From the NCBI GenBank assembly GCA_046498185.1, contig JAWOBE010000129.1, positions 1 to 29,098 on the forward strand: DNA of 29,098 nucleotides. Reading direction: 5' to 3'. This document shows, one piece after another, positions 1-8,092 of the stretch. A program made the translations under genes and the position numbers. The notes under the pieces were generated by a model, which was not told the DNA's origin, searched no databases, and worked only from the letters and a program-made list of their open reading frames with translations. Source of the DNA: CAYXDR01 sp046498185 (GTDB taxonomy: Bacteria; Desulfobacterota; DSM-4660; Desulfatiglandales; Desulfatiglandaceae). Each line of letters begins with the position of its first letter. Positions within the stretch are counted from its first letter, which is position 1.

Positions 1-138
1 GAAAAACCCTATTGGGGGAATCATTTCTGGGCCAGAGGTTACTGTGTAGATACGGTTGGTCTGGATGAAGAAATGATTCGTAAATACATAAAGTACCAAG
101 AGGCTAAAGAGAAGCAGTCGGAAACACCGAAACATTAA
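1..138 (+). mobile_element. tnpA: IS200/IS605-family transposase TnpA, 3' end only
   Basis: The first 45 codons are open from the window edge to TAA at 136-138. They read as the C-terminal end of a Y1 transposase of the IS200/IS605 family. Seen directly: the segment PYWGNHFWARGYCVDTVG followed by a helix containing KYIKYQE. In this family the nucleophilic tyrosine sits in that helix, and one of the two tyrosines of KYIKY is the likely catalytic residue. These enzymes move single-stranded circles by a TnpA dimer acting on subterminal hairpins. The 5' part lies outside the window, so I cannot say whether the element is intact. Identification is by recalled family sequence. Confidence 0.85.
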
Positions 139-161
139 GGTCAAACCAGGGGACAGCTCAT

Positions 162-240
162 CTTTGCCTCCTCAGGAGGCAAAGCAATTTAACCCCTTCC
201 AGGGGTTAGATCAAATCCGGCCCCTCTGGGGTCGGATATT
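162..240 (+). terminator. three consecutive hairpins between tnpA and the CoA-transferase
   Basis: Three inverted repeats stand in a row. Arms 162-171/175-184 are a perfect 10-bp stem with a 3-nt loop. Arms 190-196/202-208 are a perfect 7-bp stem with a 5-nt loop. Arms 215-224/228-237 form 10 bp with one G-U pair and a 3-nt loop, followed by ATTTTAAT. The third looks like an intrinsic terminator for tnpA. The first two may be the subterminal recognition hairpins of the IS right end, which in this family lie just after the transposase stop. Which hairpin marks the IS boundary cannot be decided from one end. Confidence 0.6.
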
Positions 241-273
241 TTAATAAAAAAAATAATTTCAGAAAGGAATTTA

Positions 274-1779
274 ATGTCTAAACAAAGATTGTACTCGATG
301 ATGACGGCCGATGAAGCCGCCTATCTGATACCTGACGGGTCGACGGTAGCTTTTAGTGGATTCAGCCCGGCAGGGGCCGCCAAGGTAGTGCCGAGGGCAT
401 TGGCTGAGAGGGCCCGTTCACTGCATCGTCAGGGCGAGCCTTTTAAGATCAGGGTGCTTACCGGTGCGTCGGTGGACTATAACATCGATGAGGAACTGGC
501 CGGGGCCGAAGCCATTTCTTGGCGGGCTCCTTACCAGAGTAGCCCTACGATTCGGGACCAGATCAACAGACAAGAGGTGGAGTATGTCGATATGCACCTG
601 TCTCATGTTCCCCAGACCGTGGCTTTTGGTTTTTTCGGAAATATTGATTTTGCCGTTATCGAGGCCACCGAGGTTACACCGGACGGTCGTGTCTATCTGA
701 CAACGTCTATAGGCGCATCGCCCACATATCTGAAATACGCGGATAAGGTAATAATCGAGCTTAACAGGCATCATTCGGTGCGGTTGCGGGAGATGGCCGA
801 CATTCAGCTTCTCCTTCCTCCTCCTCACAGGAATGCCATTCCGATTTTTCATCCACTAACCAAATCCGGATGGCCGTATGCGGTGGTGGATCCGAAAAAA
901 ATCGTGGCAGTGGTGGAAAACGAGGAGCCGGACCATGTCGCTTCATTTTCGAGCCCGGACGATACAAGTGAAAAGATAGCATCACATGTGGTGTCATTTT
1001 TAATCGATCAACTGCGGGAAGGTCGGATCCCGAGCCAATTCCTTCCTCTCCAGGCCGGTGTTGGAAACACTGCCAACGCGGTGATGCTTGCACTTGGTCA
1101 AAACCCTGATATTCCGCCTTTTTTGATGTATTCGGAGGTCTTTCAGGACGCCCTGGTGACCCTCATGGAAGAAGGACGGTTGCTTGGGGCCAGCGCCACG
1201 AGTTTGACCCTTACAGACCCCTTTCTCCAGCGGGTATATGAAAACATGGACTATTTCATTCCCCGCATCGTATTGAGGCCGCAGGAATTGTCCAACAACC
1301 CCGGTATAATCCGAAGGCTGGGTGTAATAGCGCTCAATACCGCACTCGAAATGGATATTTACGGTAATGTCAATTCGAGCCACGTTTTCGGAACCAGCAT
1401 CGTAAACGGGGTGGGGGGAAGCGGCGAGTTTACGCGGAATTCGTACCTCTCCTTTATGATGTGCCCATCCACAGGCAAAGGGGGCAAAGTAAGCCGCGTG
1501 GTACCGATGGTGCCGCATGTGGACAACAACGAGCACTCTATACAGGTGGTTGTTACGGAACAGGGCCTTGTGGATCTTCGCGGCTTGGGGCCGATGCAAA
1601 GAGCGGTGAAAATCATCGAAAATTGCGCACATCCTGCCTACCGGCAGCCGTTGTACAAGTATATCGAGGGTGCAAAAAGAGGGCATATCCCCCATGATCT
1701 TGAACATTGCTACCAGTGGCATGTGAACTTGATGAAATACGGAGAAATGATTCCGCATCTGGATGCCGACGAGGAGTGA
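274..1779 (+). CDS. acetyl-CoA hydrolase/transferase family (succinyl-/propionyl-CoA:acetate or succinate CoA-transferase)
   Basis: This 501-residue family-I CoA-transferase moves CoA between acyl-CoA and a free carboxylate through a glutamyl-CoA thioester. Visible signatures are the GVGNTANAV stretch and, at about residue 288, the catalytic glutamate in YSEVFQD, followed by GASATSLTLT. The C-terminal GLVDLRGLGP segment and the length match the SucC/AarC/Cat1 class (about 500 residues). Start ATG 274 has AAAGGA 7 nt upstream. In anaerobes such enzymes couple acetate or propionate activation to succinate. The true substrate pair cannot be read from sequence. A flavoprotein gene follows 35 nt downstream on the same strand and is probably cotranscribed. 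Family assignment is firm; specificity is inference. Confidence 0.92.
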   Translation: MSKQRLYSMMTADEAAYLIPDGSTVAFSGFSPAGAAKVVPRALAERARSLHRQGEPFKIRVLTGASVDYNIDEELAGAEAISWRAPYQSSPTIRDQINRQEVEYVDMHLSHVPQTVAFGFFGNIDFAVIEATEVTPDGRVYLTTSIGASPTYLKYADKVIIELNRHHSVRLREMADIQLLLPPPHRNAIPIFHPLTKSGWPYAVVDPKKIVAVVENEEPDHVASFSSPDDTSEKIASHVVSFLIDQLREGRIPSQFLPLQAGVGNTANAVMLALGQNPDIPPFLMYSEVFQDALVTLMEEGRLLGASATSLTLTDPFLQRVYENMDYFIPRIVLRPQELSNNPGIIRRLGVIALNTALEMDIYGNVNSSHVFGTSIVNGVGGSGEFTRNSYLSFMMCPSTGKGGKVSRVVPMVPHVDNNEHSIQVVVTEQGLVDLRGLGPMQRAVKIIENCAHPAYRQPLYKYIEGAKRGHIPHDLEHCYQWHVNLMKYGEMIPHLDADEE

Positions 1780-1814
1780 AAAATTTGGAAAAGACGTGGA
1801 AAGGAGCTTAAAGC

Positions 1815-2396
1815 ATGATACATACAGCACTGGGAATTTATGGCAGCCCCAGGAAGGGGGGGAATACCGACACCCTGCTGGACAGGACACTCGAAGGCGC
1901 GCGTGCAGCCGGCGCTGCGGTTCACGCTGTTTATGCACGGGACCTGGTGATGTCAGGGTGCAGGGAATGCGGCGGATGTGACAGGACTGGTGAGTGTGTC
2001 GTCCATGACGACATGCAGACCGTTTATCCCCTGCTTGAAAAGGCGGACAGGATCTACCTTGCTTCGCCGATTTTTTTCTATGGAATCACTGCACAGGCAA
2101 AGGCCCTTATAGACAGGGCACAGGCGATGTGGTCGAAAAGGATGCTGACAAAGTCCCCCGAGTCCAGGAAGACTTTTGACAGTGGAAAAGGTTACCTGAT
2201 AGCGGTGGGTGCTACAAAAGGGCAGAAGCTTTTTCTGGGCGTCGAATTGACCGCCAAATATTTCTATGACGCCCTCGATATGACCTATGAGGGAGGATTG
2301 TTGCTACGGGGCCTGGAAAAACGTTCGGATGCCGAAAACAATGCCGGTTTGCTGGAGCAGGCATATCGCCTGGGGTTCGACTCCGCGTCTGATTGA
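1815..2396 (+). CDS. NADPH-dependent FMN reductase / iron-sulfur flavoprotein-like
   Basis: A 193-residue protein with a flavodoxin-like fold. YGSPRKGGNTDTLLD near the N terminus (about residues 7-21) is the FMN phosphate-binding loop of this family. A cysteine-rich segment GCRECGGCDRTGEC (about residues 50-63) follows, as in iron-sulfur flavoproteins and related oxidoreductases. ASPIFFYGITAQAKALIDR is the conserved middle motif. The start at 1815 has AAAGGAG about 9 nt upstream (1798-1804). It lies 35 nt after the CoA-transferase, so the two are probably in one transcript. The cysteines could hold a 4Fe-4S cluster, but spacing alone does not prove it. The electron partner is unknown. Confidence 0.85.
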   Translation: MIHTALGIYGSPRKGGNTDTLLDRTLEGARAAGAAVHAVYARDLVMSGCRECGGCDRTGECVVHDDMQTVYPLLEKADRIYLASPIFFYGITAQAKALIDRAQAMWSKRMLTKSPESRKTFDSGKGYLIAVGATKGQKLFLGVELTAKYFYDALDMTYEGGLLLRGLEKRSDAENNAGLLEQAYRLGFDSASD

Positions 2397-2501
2397 TTAA
2401 GGTAGTTCGTTGTCAGCGGAGCGCAAGCGAAGCGGTTGTCGTTGTCGTAATTGACTTTGATTCGGTATTGTCTGTTTTTCAAGTAGTGCTTTTTTCCGCC
2501 G

Positions 2502-2557
2502 GCTAATGGCTAATAGCTAATGGCTAATAGCTAATGGCTAATAGCTAATAGCTAATG
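2502..2557. repeat. tandem 7-mer repeat GCTAATR, 8 units
   Basis: Eight consecutive 7-bp units alternate between GCTAATG and GCTAATA in the order G,A,G,A,G,A,A,G, forming mostly a 14-bp higher-order period. A degenerate ninth unit (GCTTACA) continues into the MFS coding end. The TAG stop of the MFS gene on the minus strand (2552-2554) lies inside the array. The repeat therefore covers the boundary between two converging genes and may vary in copy number. Confidence 0.9.
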
Positions 2558-3802
2558 GCTTACAGCTTCCGTTTCCGGCCGCGCCATGCGTTTCGGCGGT
2601 TTCATGAATCCCGGCCAGGAAGCCGCCGCTGCAACCAGGCTCATAATACCGAGAAAGATGAGCGGCAGGGTGAAGGAACCGAGTTTCATTACGAGGAGCC
2701 CGCTCAACCAGCCGGAGATCAAGCCGGCGAATGCCTTCGCGGTGTATGTTATTCCATAATTGGTCGTCGAATACTCCGCGCCGTAATAATCCCCGATTAT
2801 GGCAGGGTACAGCACGAGAGGAGCTCCTGCCAGCAGAGCAGCGATAAATACTATCGACACAAAAAGCGACGGAATTTTTGCAAACAACACGAAAAAGAAG
2901 ATTGAAACGCCGAGCAGGGAGTAAAAGATCACCATCGTTTTTTCACGTCCGATTTTGTCGGAAATAGCTCCGGCCAGGATTCTGCTCAGGCCGTTTCCCA
3001 GCGGAAACAATATCAGCAGCGCGTTAAAATGCCCCTTGGGAAGGCTGAACTCTTCTGCCACCATTTTCATCTGTGCACCGAACATCAATACGATAGAAAT
3101 GGTGAATATGAAGCAGAAATAGATCTGGTACCACTGCCTGGTTTTAAGCATTTCCACCGGGCGGTAGCTTCCTGCATTCGCAATTCGGGCGGGTTGGGAA
3201 TCCCTGGTCATGCGGGATGGCGCGGCGGGATATCTGAAAAGAAAGGAAAGCGGAACCAAAACACATAGCATCACAGCGCCTAAATATACGAATGTATTCT
3301 GAAGTCCTTTCGCTTCCAACAATTGCTGGATGAATATATTGAAAACAGCGGTTCCGGAGCCGAAGCCGAAAACGACCAAACCGGTGGCGAACCCCCGGCG
3401 GTCTGGAAACCATTTTACCGCCGAGGCTGTAGAAATACCATAAAGAATGCCTACTCCGAGCCCACCGAAACCGTAGTAGAGGCACATCAGGATGGGAGTG
3501 CCGGCGGTGGATGACAGGAGGAGGCCTGCTCCCGCCAGAGCCGAGGCTGCCAGTGCGACCTTTCTCGGGCCGTAGGAGTCGGCTATGAAGCCTGAAAAAG
3601 GTTGTATGAAGGTTGCGGTGTAGGTGAACACCGTGAAGACGAGCCCTACCGATGAAAGGCTCCAACCGAGCTGATGCTGGAGCGGATATGCGAACAGGAA
3701 CCATGAATATTGGTAAATGCTGATAAGCATCATTACGGCTACCGCGGCCGGGAGAATCCCCCATCGATAACCGGTAGATGTTAAATCCCTGCGTCGTTTC
3801 AT
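2552..3802 (-). CDS. MFS transporter, oxalate/formate antiporter (OFA)-like family
   Basis: A 416-residue polytopic membrane protein with about 12 hydrophobic segments arranged as two halves around a central loop (near residues 190-215). After the second helix, GFIADSYGPRKVA matches the MFS loop-2/3 signature, and its second-half counterpart is GAISDKIGREKT. The pattern resembles the OFA/MCP-like group that exchanges small carboxylates; substrate is not deducible. The start ATG has GGAG 8 nt upstream. It lies 42 nt downstream of minE on the same strand and could be transcribed from the min operon, although no functional link is evident. The final codons and stop fall within a tandem repeat. 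Confidence 0.85.
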   Translation of the reverse strand: MKRRRDLTSTGYRWGILPAAVAVMMLISIYQYSWFLFAYPLQHQLGWSLSSVGLVFTVFTYTATFIQPFSGFIADSYGPRKVALAASALAGAGLLLSSTAGTPILMCLYYGFGGLGVGILYGISTASAVKWFPDRRGFATGLVVFGFGSGTAVFNIFIQQLLEAKGLQNTFVYLGAVMLCVLVPLSFLFRYPAAPSRMTRDSQPARIANAGSYRPVEMLKTRQWYQIYFCFIFTISIVLMFGAQMKMVAEEFSLPKGHFNALLILFPLGNGLSRILAGAISDKIGREKTMVIFYSLLGVSIFFFVLFAKIPSLFVSIVFIAALLAGAPLVLYPAIIGDYYGAEYSTTNYGITYTAKAFAGLISGWLSGLLVMKLGSFTLPLIFLGIMSLVAAAASWPGFMKPPKRMARPETEAVSH

Positions 3803-3844
3803 GTAAGGTCTCCGGCGGCAGAACCAGGTAGGTGCCTTGGACGT

Positions 3845-4108
3845 TCAGCTGCGGCGCTTTGCCCCGAGTATGGGTGTGCTCAGTACAAGCGCCGAAAGGT
3901 CGCTTCCCCTGGATATGTCTAATTTTACCGCCTCACGGTCTATTTCAAAATACCTTGAAATGACTTCGACGATATCATGTTGAAGATTTGAAAGCGTGTC
4001 GTCTGTTACCTCCAGTTGATCATATACGAGTGCGAATTTGAGACGCTTTTTCGCGGCATCCTTGCTCCCGCTTTTCCCGGTCAGCCTGCGCAAAAGATTG
4101 TTGAACAT
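3845..4108 (-). CDS. minE: cell division topological specificity factor MinE
   Basis: An 87-residue protein whose length and position directly after minD fit MinE, which stimulates MinD ATPase and drives Min oscillation. RLKFALVYDQLEVTDDTLSNLQHDIVEVISRY corresponds to the anti-MinCD helix followed by the topological specificity domain, given here only as positions about 23-54. The N-terminal FNNLLRRLTG is the amphipathic membrane-contact segment typical of MinE. The start lies 10 nt after the minD stop, with GGGGAT upstream, which suggests translational coupling. Assignment is strong from family pattern plus synteny. Confidence 0.93.
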   Translation of the reverse strand: MFNNLLRRLTGKSGSKDAAKKRLKFALVYDQLEVTDDTLSNLQHDIVEVISRYFEIDREAVKLDISRGSDLSALVLSTPILGAKRRS

Positions 4109-4118
4109 TTCAGATCCC

Positions 4119-4919
4119 CTATTTGCCCAGCCCCAGCCTGGCGCCGAGCTTTTTCCAGATTGTGGTGCGTGCGCCCGGTACTTCCAGTGGAAGTTCGGGT
4201 TGGCCGTCGAGACGCCGGGCTACAGCCGTGAAAGCTTCCCCGGCCTTTGAATTTTTTTGTGCCACCAGCGGAACACCGGTGTTGGTGGAAACCACCACGC
4301 TGTCATCCATTGGAATCAAACCGATCAATTTGATTGAAAGGACATCGATGATGTCTTCGTGGCTTAGCATGTCTCCGCGAGCCACCATCTCGGGCACGAT
4401 TCTGTTGACAAGTAAAACAGGCGGGATTTCTTTGGCATAAAGGAGCCCGATCACCCTGTCGGCATCTCTTATAGACGAAACATCCGGCGTGCACACAACG
4501 ACTGCTTCTTGGGCAGCTGCTACGGCGTTTTCAAAACCCTGTTCAATGCCCGCAGGGCAGTCCATCAGTATGAAATCAAACTCCCGGCGCAGATGGCGGC
4601 ACATTTCTTCGACGCCGGCCGGTGATATCGCATCCTTGTTATCGCTCTGGGATGCCGGCATGAGAAACAGGTTCTCTATGCGGCGATCTTTTATCAATGC
4701 CTGCTGCGGCTTGCATTTGCCTTTCACGGCATCCACCACGTTAAAAACGATTCGGTTTTCCAGGCCCATGACCACGTCAAGATTTCTCAGGCCTATATCC
4801 ATGTCCACAACAGCCACTTTTTTACCTTCCATAGCTAGCGCGGCGCCGATATTGGCCGCGGCTGTGGTTTTACCCACGCCTCCTTTGCCGGAGGTGATCA
4901 CCAAGACTTTTCCAAGCAT
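4119..4919 (-). CDS. minD: septum site-determining protein MinD
   Basis: A 266-residue ParA/MinD ATPase. The deviant Walker A motif SGKGGVGKTT has both lysines (K11 signature lysine and K16). AVVDMDIGLRNLDVVMGLENR is the conserved switch region, at about residues 37-57. The C terminus TTIWKKLGARLGLGK is a basic amphipathic helix as expected for the membrane-targeting sequence. ATP-dependent membrane binding recruits MinC and MinE to block polar division. A GAGG ribosome-binding site precedes ATG 4919. It lies between minC (93 nt upstream) and minE (10 nt downstream). Confidence 0.97.
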   Translation of the reverse strand: MLGKVLVITSGKGGVGKTTAAANIGAALAMEGKKVAVVDMDIGLRNLDVVMGLENRIVFNVVDAVKGKCKPQQALIKDRRIENLFLMPASQSDNKDAISPAGVEEMCRHLRREFDFILMDCPAGIEQGFENAVAAAQEAVVVCTPDVSSIRDADRVIGLLYAKEIPPVLLVNRIVPEMVARGDMLSHEDIIDVLSIKLIGLIPMDDSVVVSTNTGVPLVAQKNSKAGEAFTAVARRLDGQPELPLEVPGARTTIWKKLGARLGLGK

Positions 4920-5012
4920 TTTTGAACCTCGTAATGTTTGAAGATCAAAATTCGTATCGGTATACCTGTTTTTCCAGACATAATTCAGGTTATATTTTTG
5001 TTCATCGTTTGG

Positions 5013-5705
5013 TCAGCGTACTTCGGGCCAAGGGAGTTTTCCGAACGGGTCTGCCTTGAGATAATCCATTATCACGATGCCGCCGTTGTCGACTTTGGCA
5101 AATTCAACAATTCCGCTTCTTTCGTGTGGCCCTCCCACCGCGACCACAGATCCGATCTGCAGTTTGGTGGGGCGGAAATCCAGTGCGGATACGATGGCGT
5201 TCGTGTCGTCCGGTTGTCCGGCAGCGGCGGTGCCGCAGAGGCTTCCCATAATTATTATATCGCCACCCGCGCTGACCGCGGCGCCGGGGTTGACATCTCC
5301 CAGCAGCAAAAGATGGCGCCTTGCTTCCACTTTCTGCCCCGAACGGACCCTGCCGGCGAGTACGAGAGCATCGCTGCGCCGATGGCGCCAGGAACGGAGC
5401 ATGTCGTGCCGCCGGCCGTCTCCGGATGTGGGCTGGTCAAGTTCATATGAAGCCTTTACGGATTTCATTGGAAAATGGGCATGCAAAAAAGGCCCAAGCT
5501 CGCCTGCCAGCCTGGAGGATTCTTCACGACTTCCGGCGTCAAGCACCACGTCGGCGCCTGCCGCAAGTGCAGCGCCCGAAGTGAAAATCCTTTTCAATTC
5601 TATTTTGAGTCCATCCACCGGAACTTCCGGGTCAAGTTGCACCCAGAGACGGTCTCCCACTCCTTTTATTTTAACTGCGTCAGAACTGCTCCAGTTATTT
5701 ACCAT
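5013..5705 (-). CDS. minC: septum site-determining protein MinC
   Basis: A 230-residue MinC, the FtsZ inhibitor recruited to the membrane by MinD. The N-terminal half (about 1-105) is the divergent FtsZ-interacting domain. The C-terminal half (about 115-225) is the beta-helical dimer domain, with VRSGQKVEARRHLLLLGDVNPGA-type repeats (about 120-142), then AGGDIIIMGSLCGTAAAG and IGSVVAVGGP. The order minC-minD-minE is the usual one. It is transcribed divergently from glnS across a 218-nt spacer. Confidence 0.95.
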   Translation of the reverse strand: MVNNWSSSDAVKIKGVGDRLWVQLDPEVPVDGLKIELKRIFTSGAALAAGADVVLDAGSREESSRLAGELGPFLHAHFPMKSVKASYELDQPTSGDGRRHDMLRSWRHRRSDALVLAGRVRSGQKVEARRHLLLLGDVNPGAAVSAGGDIIIMGSLCGTAAAGQPDDTNAIVSALDFRPTKLQIGSVVAVGGPHERSGIVEFAKVDNGGIVIMDYLKADPFGKLPWPEVR

Positions 5706-5818
5706 TTGTTTTCTCTCAACGATTTATTACGGCGAGCTTAAGCCCAAAGTGCAAAAAGTTGTTTTAATAACACGCCGTCGGATATTTGTGAAGTACTGAT
5801 TTCAAAGATTTGTTTCTC

Positions 5819-5848
5819 TTGACAGTGTTTATGGTTTGTCTCTATGTT
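5819..5848 (+). promoter_or_regulatory. sigma70-like promoter for glnS
   Basis: TTGACA at 5819-5824 is a perfect -35 hexamer. TATGTT at 5843-5848 is a good -10 hexamer, with an 18-nt spacer. It lies 75 nt upstream of the glnS start in the minC/glnS divergent spacer. No experimental support. Confidence 0.6.
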
Positions 5849-5923
5849 GACTTGGTTGAACCAGCGTAAAACTGAAATTTTAAAATCGTATCCCGAAACC
5901 GGGTAATGGAGAGGTATTGCATT

Positions 5924-8002
5924 ATGAAAATCAGTGAATCTCCGGTTCGCCGCAGCGATTTCATTCGTACTATCATCGATGAGGACCTTAAAACCGGTAA
6001 ATATGAGGGCCGGGTGCATACGAGATTTCCTCCGGAACCGAACGGCTATTTACATATCGGCCACGCCAAATCAATATGTTTGAACTTCGGTATTGCACAG
6101 GATTATCAGGGTGCGCTTTGCAACCTTCGCTTTGATGATACAAATCCAACCAAGGAAGAGATGGAATACGTGCAGTCGATAATAGAAGATGTCAGGTGGC
6201 TCGGTTTTGATTGGGAGGACCGCATGTTTTACGCCTCTGACTACTTCGAGCAGCTCTACGAATACGCTGAACGACTTGTAATCAAGGGAAAAGCGTATGT
6301 GTGTGATCTCAGCTCACAGGAAATGCGGGAACACCGTGGGACTCTCACAGAACCAGGCACGAACAGCCCGTACCGTGACCGTTCGGTCGATGAAAACCTG
6401 GACCTTTTCAGGCGAATGAGAAACGGGGAATTCCCGGACGGTTCCCGGACACTCAGGGCCAGGATTGATATGGCCTCGCCCAATTTGAATATGCGGGATC
6501 CGGTGATTTACCGTATTCTCCGTTTCAGACATCATCGAACAGGAGATGCCTGGTGCATTTACCCGATGTATGATTTTACACACTGTCTCTCGGATTCGAT
6601 CGAGGGTATCACGCATTCGTTGTGCACACTGGAGTTCGAAGACCACAGGCCTCTGTACGACTGGTTTCTTAATGAATTGAATGTCCATCATCCCAGCCAG
6701 ATAGAATTCGCGCGCCTCAATCTCAGTTATACCGTTATGAGCAAACGGGTCCTGCTGAGCCTGGTGCGTCAAGGGTTGGTTGCGGGATGGGACGACCCGC
6801 GGATGCCCACGATCTGTGGATTCAGGCGAAGAGGCTATCCGCCCGGGGCTATCCGGGCTTTCTGTGAACGGATAGGCGTCGCGAAGCGGGAAAGCACCGT
6901 GGACATGGTCCTTTTGGAATACAGTGCAAGAGAATATTTGAACAGGACCGCCCCGCGGGTGATGGCGGTGCTCCGTCCGTTGAAAGTGGTGATCGAAAAT
7001 TATCCGGAAGGGAAAACCGAACAACTCGAAGCGGTGAACAATCCCGAGGATCCTTCGATGGGAACCAGAATGATTCCGTTCAGCAGAGAACTTTATATCG
7101 AACAGGAAGATTTCAGAGAAAATCCTCCGAAGAAATTCTATCGGCTGGCACCCGGACGGGAAGTTCGGCTCAGGTATGCCTATCTCGTGAAATGCACGAA
7201 AGTCATCCGAGATCCGGTTGGTGGGGAGATCGTAGAGGTACATTGCCGCTACGATCCGGAAAGCAGGGGAGGAAACCCTTCGGATGGTAGGAAGGTGAAA
7301 GCTACCCTGCACTGGGTGTCGGCGGTGCATGCCGAAGATGTCGAAGTTCGACTGTATGACCGTCTTTTTTCGGTTGAAAATCCATCTGCGGCAGCCCGTG
7401 AGACCGGTGATTTCAAGCCTTTGTTGAATCCGGATTCTCTTCGCGTTTTGAAGGGCTGCAAATTGGAACCTGGTGTAGCCGGCGCTGCGCCGGAAACCGT
7501 TTATCAGTTTGAACGCCTGGGATATTTCTGTACGGACAAGGACAGCACGGTGGACCGTCCGGTTTTCAATCGAACGGTAACCTTGAAAGACACCTGGGCC
7601 AAAATCGAAAAGAGTGCCGCGGCTTCCGCTCCTGAAGCCGGAGGTGGAAAACCGAAGAGCTCTGCTGCGCCGGGTGAGATCACGATTGAGGACTTCTCCA
7701 AACTGGATCTTCGCGCCGGGCTGATTGCTGAAGCGTCGCTGGTTGAAGGCGCCGATAAACTGGTGCGCTTGAATGTGGACCTTGGGGAGGGGAGGCTTCG
7801 CCAGATTTTCGCCGGCATTCGGAGCTCTTATCCGGACCCGGCTTCCCTGATTGGTAAAACTGTTGTGGTCGTTGCGAACCTGAAGCCCAGAAAGATGAAG
7901 TTCGGCGTATCGGAAGGCATGGTGCTTTCAGGAACCGGAAAAGACGGGATGTCCGTGCTTACGTTCGACCGCGTGCAGAATCCCGGCGATAAGGTTTCTT
8001 AA
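5924..8002 (+). CDS. glnS: glutaminyl-tRNA synthetase with C-terminal Trbp111-like tRNA-binding domain
   Basis: Class I synthetase charging tRNA-Gln. Visible motifs: HIGH within PNGYLHIGHAKS (about residues 42-53), FDDTNPTKE, and the KMSKS equivalent VMSKRVLLSL (near residue 272). The two anticodon-binding barrels extend to about residue 555. After an Ala/Gly/Ser-rich linker, residues about 584-692 form an OB-fold tRNA_bind domain (FSKLDLRAGLI, MKFGVSEGMVLSG) like Trbp111 or the MetRS C terminus. Typical bacterial GlnRS is about 555 residues, so the tail accounts for the extra length. I chose ATG 5924 because GGAGAGG lies 9 nt upstream; an in-frame ATG at 5906 has no such site. Confidence 0.95.
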   Translation: MKISESPVRRSDFIRTIIDEDLKTGKYEGRVHTRFPPEPNGYLHIGHAKSICLNFGIAQDYQGALCNLRFDDTNPTKEEMEYVQSIIEDVRWLGFDWEDRMFYASDYFEQLYEYAERLVIKGKAYVCDLSSQEMREHRGTLTEPGTNSPYRDRSVDENLDLFRRMRNGEFPDGSRTLRARIDMASPNLNMRDPVIYRILRFRHHRTGDAWCIYPMYDFTHCLSDSIEGITHSLCTLEFEDHRPLYDWFLNELNVHHPSQIEFARLNLSYTVMSKRVLLSLVRQGLVAGWDDPRMPTICGFRRRGYPPGAIRAFCERIGVAKRESTVDMVLLEYSAREYLNRTAPRVMAVLRPLKVVIENYPEGKTEQLEAVNNPEDPSMGTRMIPFSRELYIEQEDFRENPPKKFYRLAPGREVRLRYAYLVKCTKVIRDPVGGEIVEVHCRYDPESRGGNPSDGRKVKATLHWVSAVHAEDVEVRLYDRLFSVENPSAAARETGDFKPLLNPDSLRVLKGCKLEPGVAGAAPETVYQFERLGYFCTDKDSTVDRPVFNRTVTLKDTWAKIEKSAAASAPEAGGGKPKSSAAPGEITIEDFSKLDLRAGLIAEASLVEGADKLVRLNVDLGEGRLRQIFAGIRSSYPDPASLIGKTVVVVANLKPRKMKFGVSEGMVLSGTGKDGMSVLTFDRVQNPGDKVS

Positions 8003-8034
8003 GAATAAGTCGCCTCATTTCTACCGGGTTTGGG

Positions 8035-8070
8035 TTCAGGTGCCGACCTGGAGGGGCGGCGGCACCTGAA
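8035..8070. terminator. bidirectional hairpin between convergent glnS and corrinoid-protein gene
   Basis: Perfect 11-bp inverted repeat, arms 8035-8045 (TTCAGGTGCCG) and 8060-8070, with a 14-nt loop. It lies in the 90-nt gap where two genes converge. No strong U tract follows on either strand, so termination is inferred from position and stem strength. Confidence 0.6.
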
Positions 8071-8092
8071 TCAGGATGTCTGTTAGTGTATC

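Noticed and set aside
1000..1938. Long open frame on the minus strand (312 codons) across the CoA-transferase
   Set aside because: Overlaps a strongly supported gene on the other strand along most of its length; the translation has no family features and is rich in Cys/His/Arg as expected from antisense reading.
2502..2560. CRISPR-like array
   Set aside because: Units are contiguous 7-mers without spacers; the other repeats (11391, 17648, 25996) are also not spaced arrays and no cas gene is present.
6314..7330. Minus-strand frame of 338 codons inside glnS
   Set aside because: Antisense shadow of a conserved synthetase; no Shine-Dalgarno sequence or recognisable motif.
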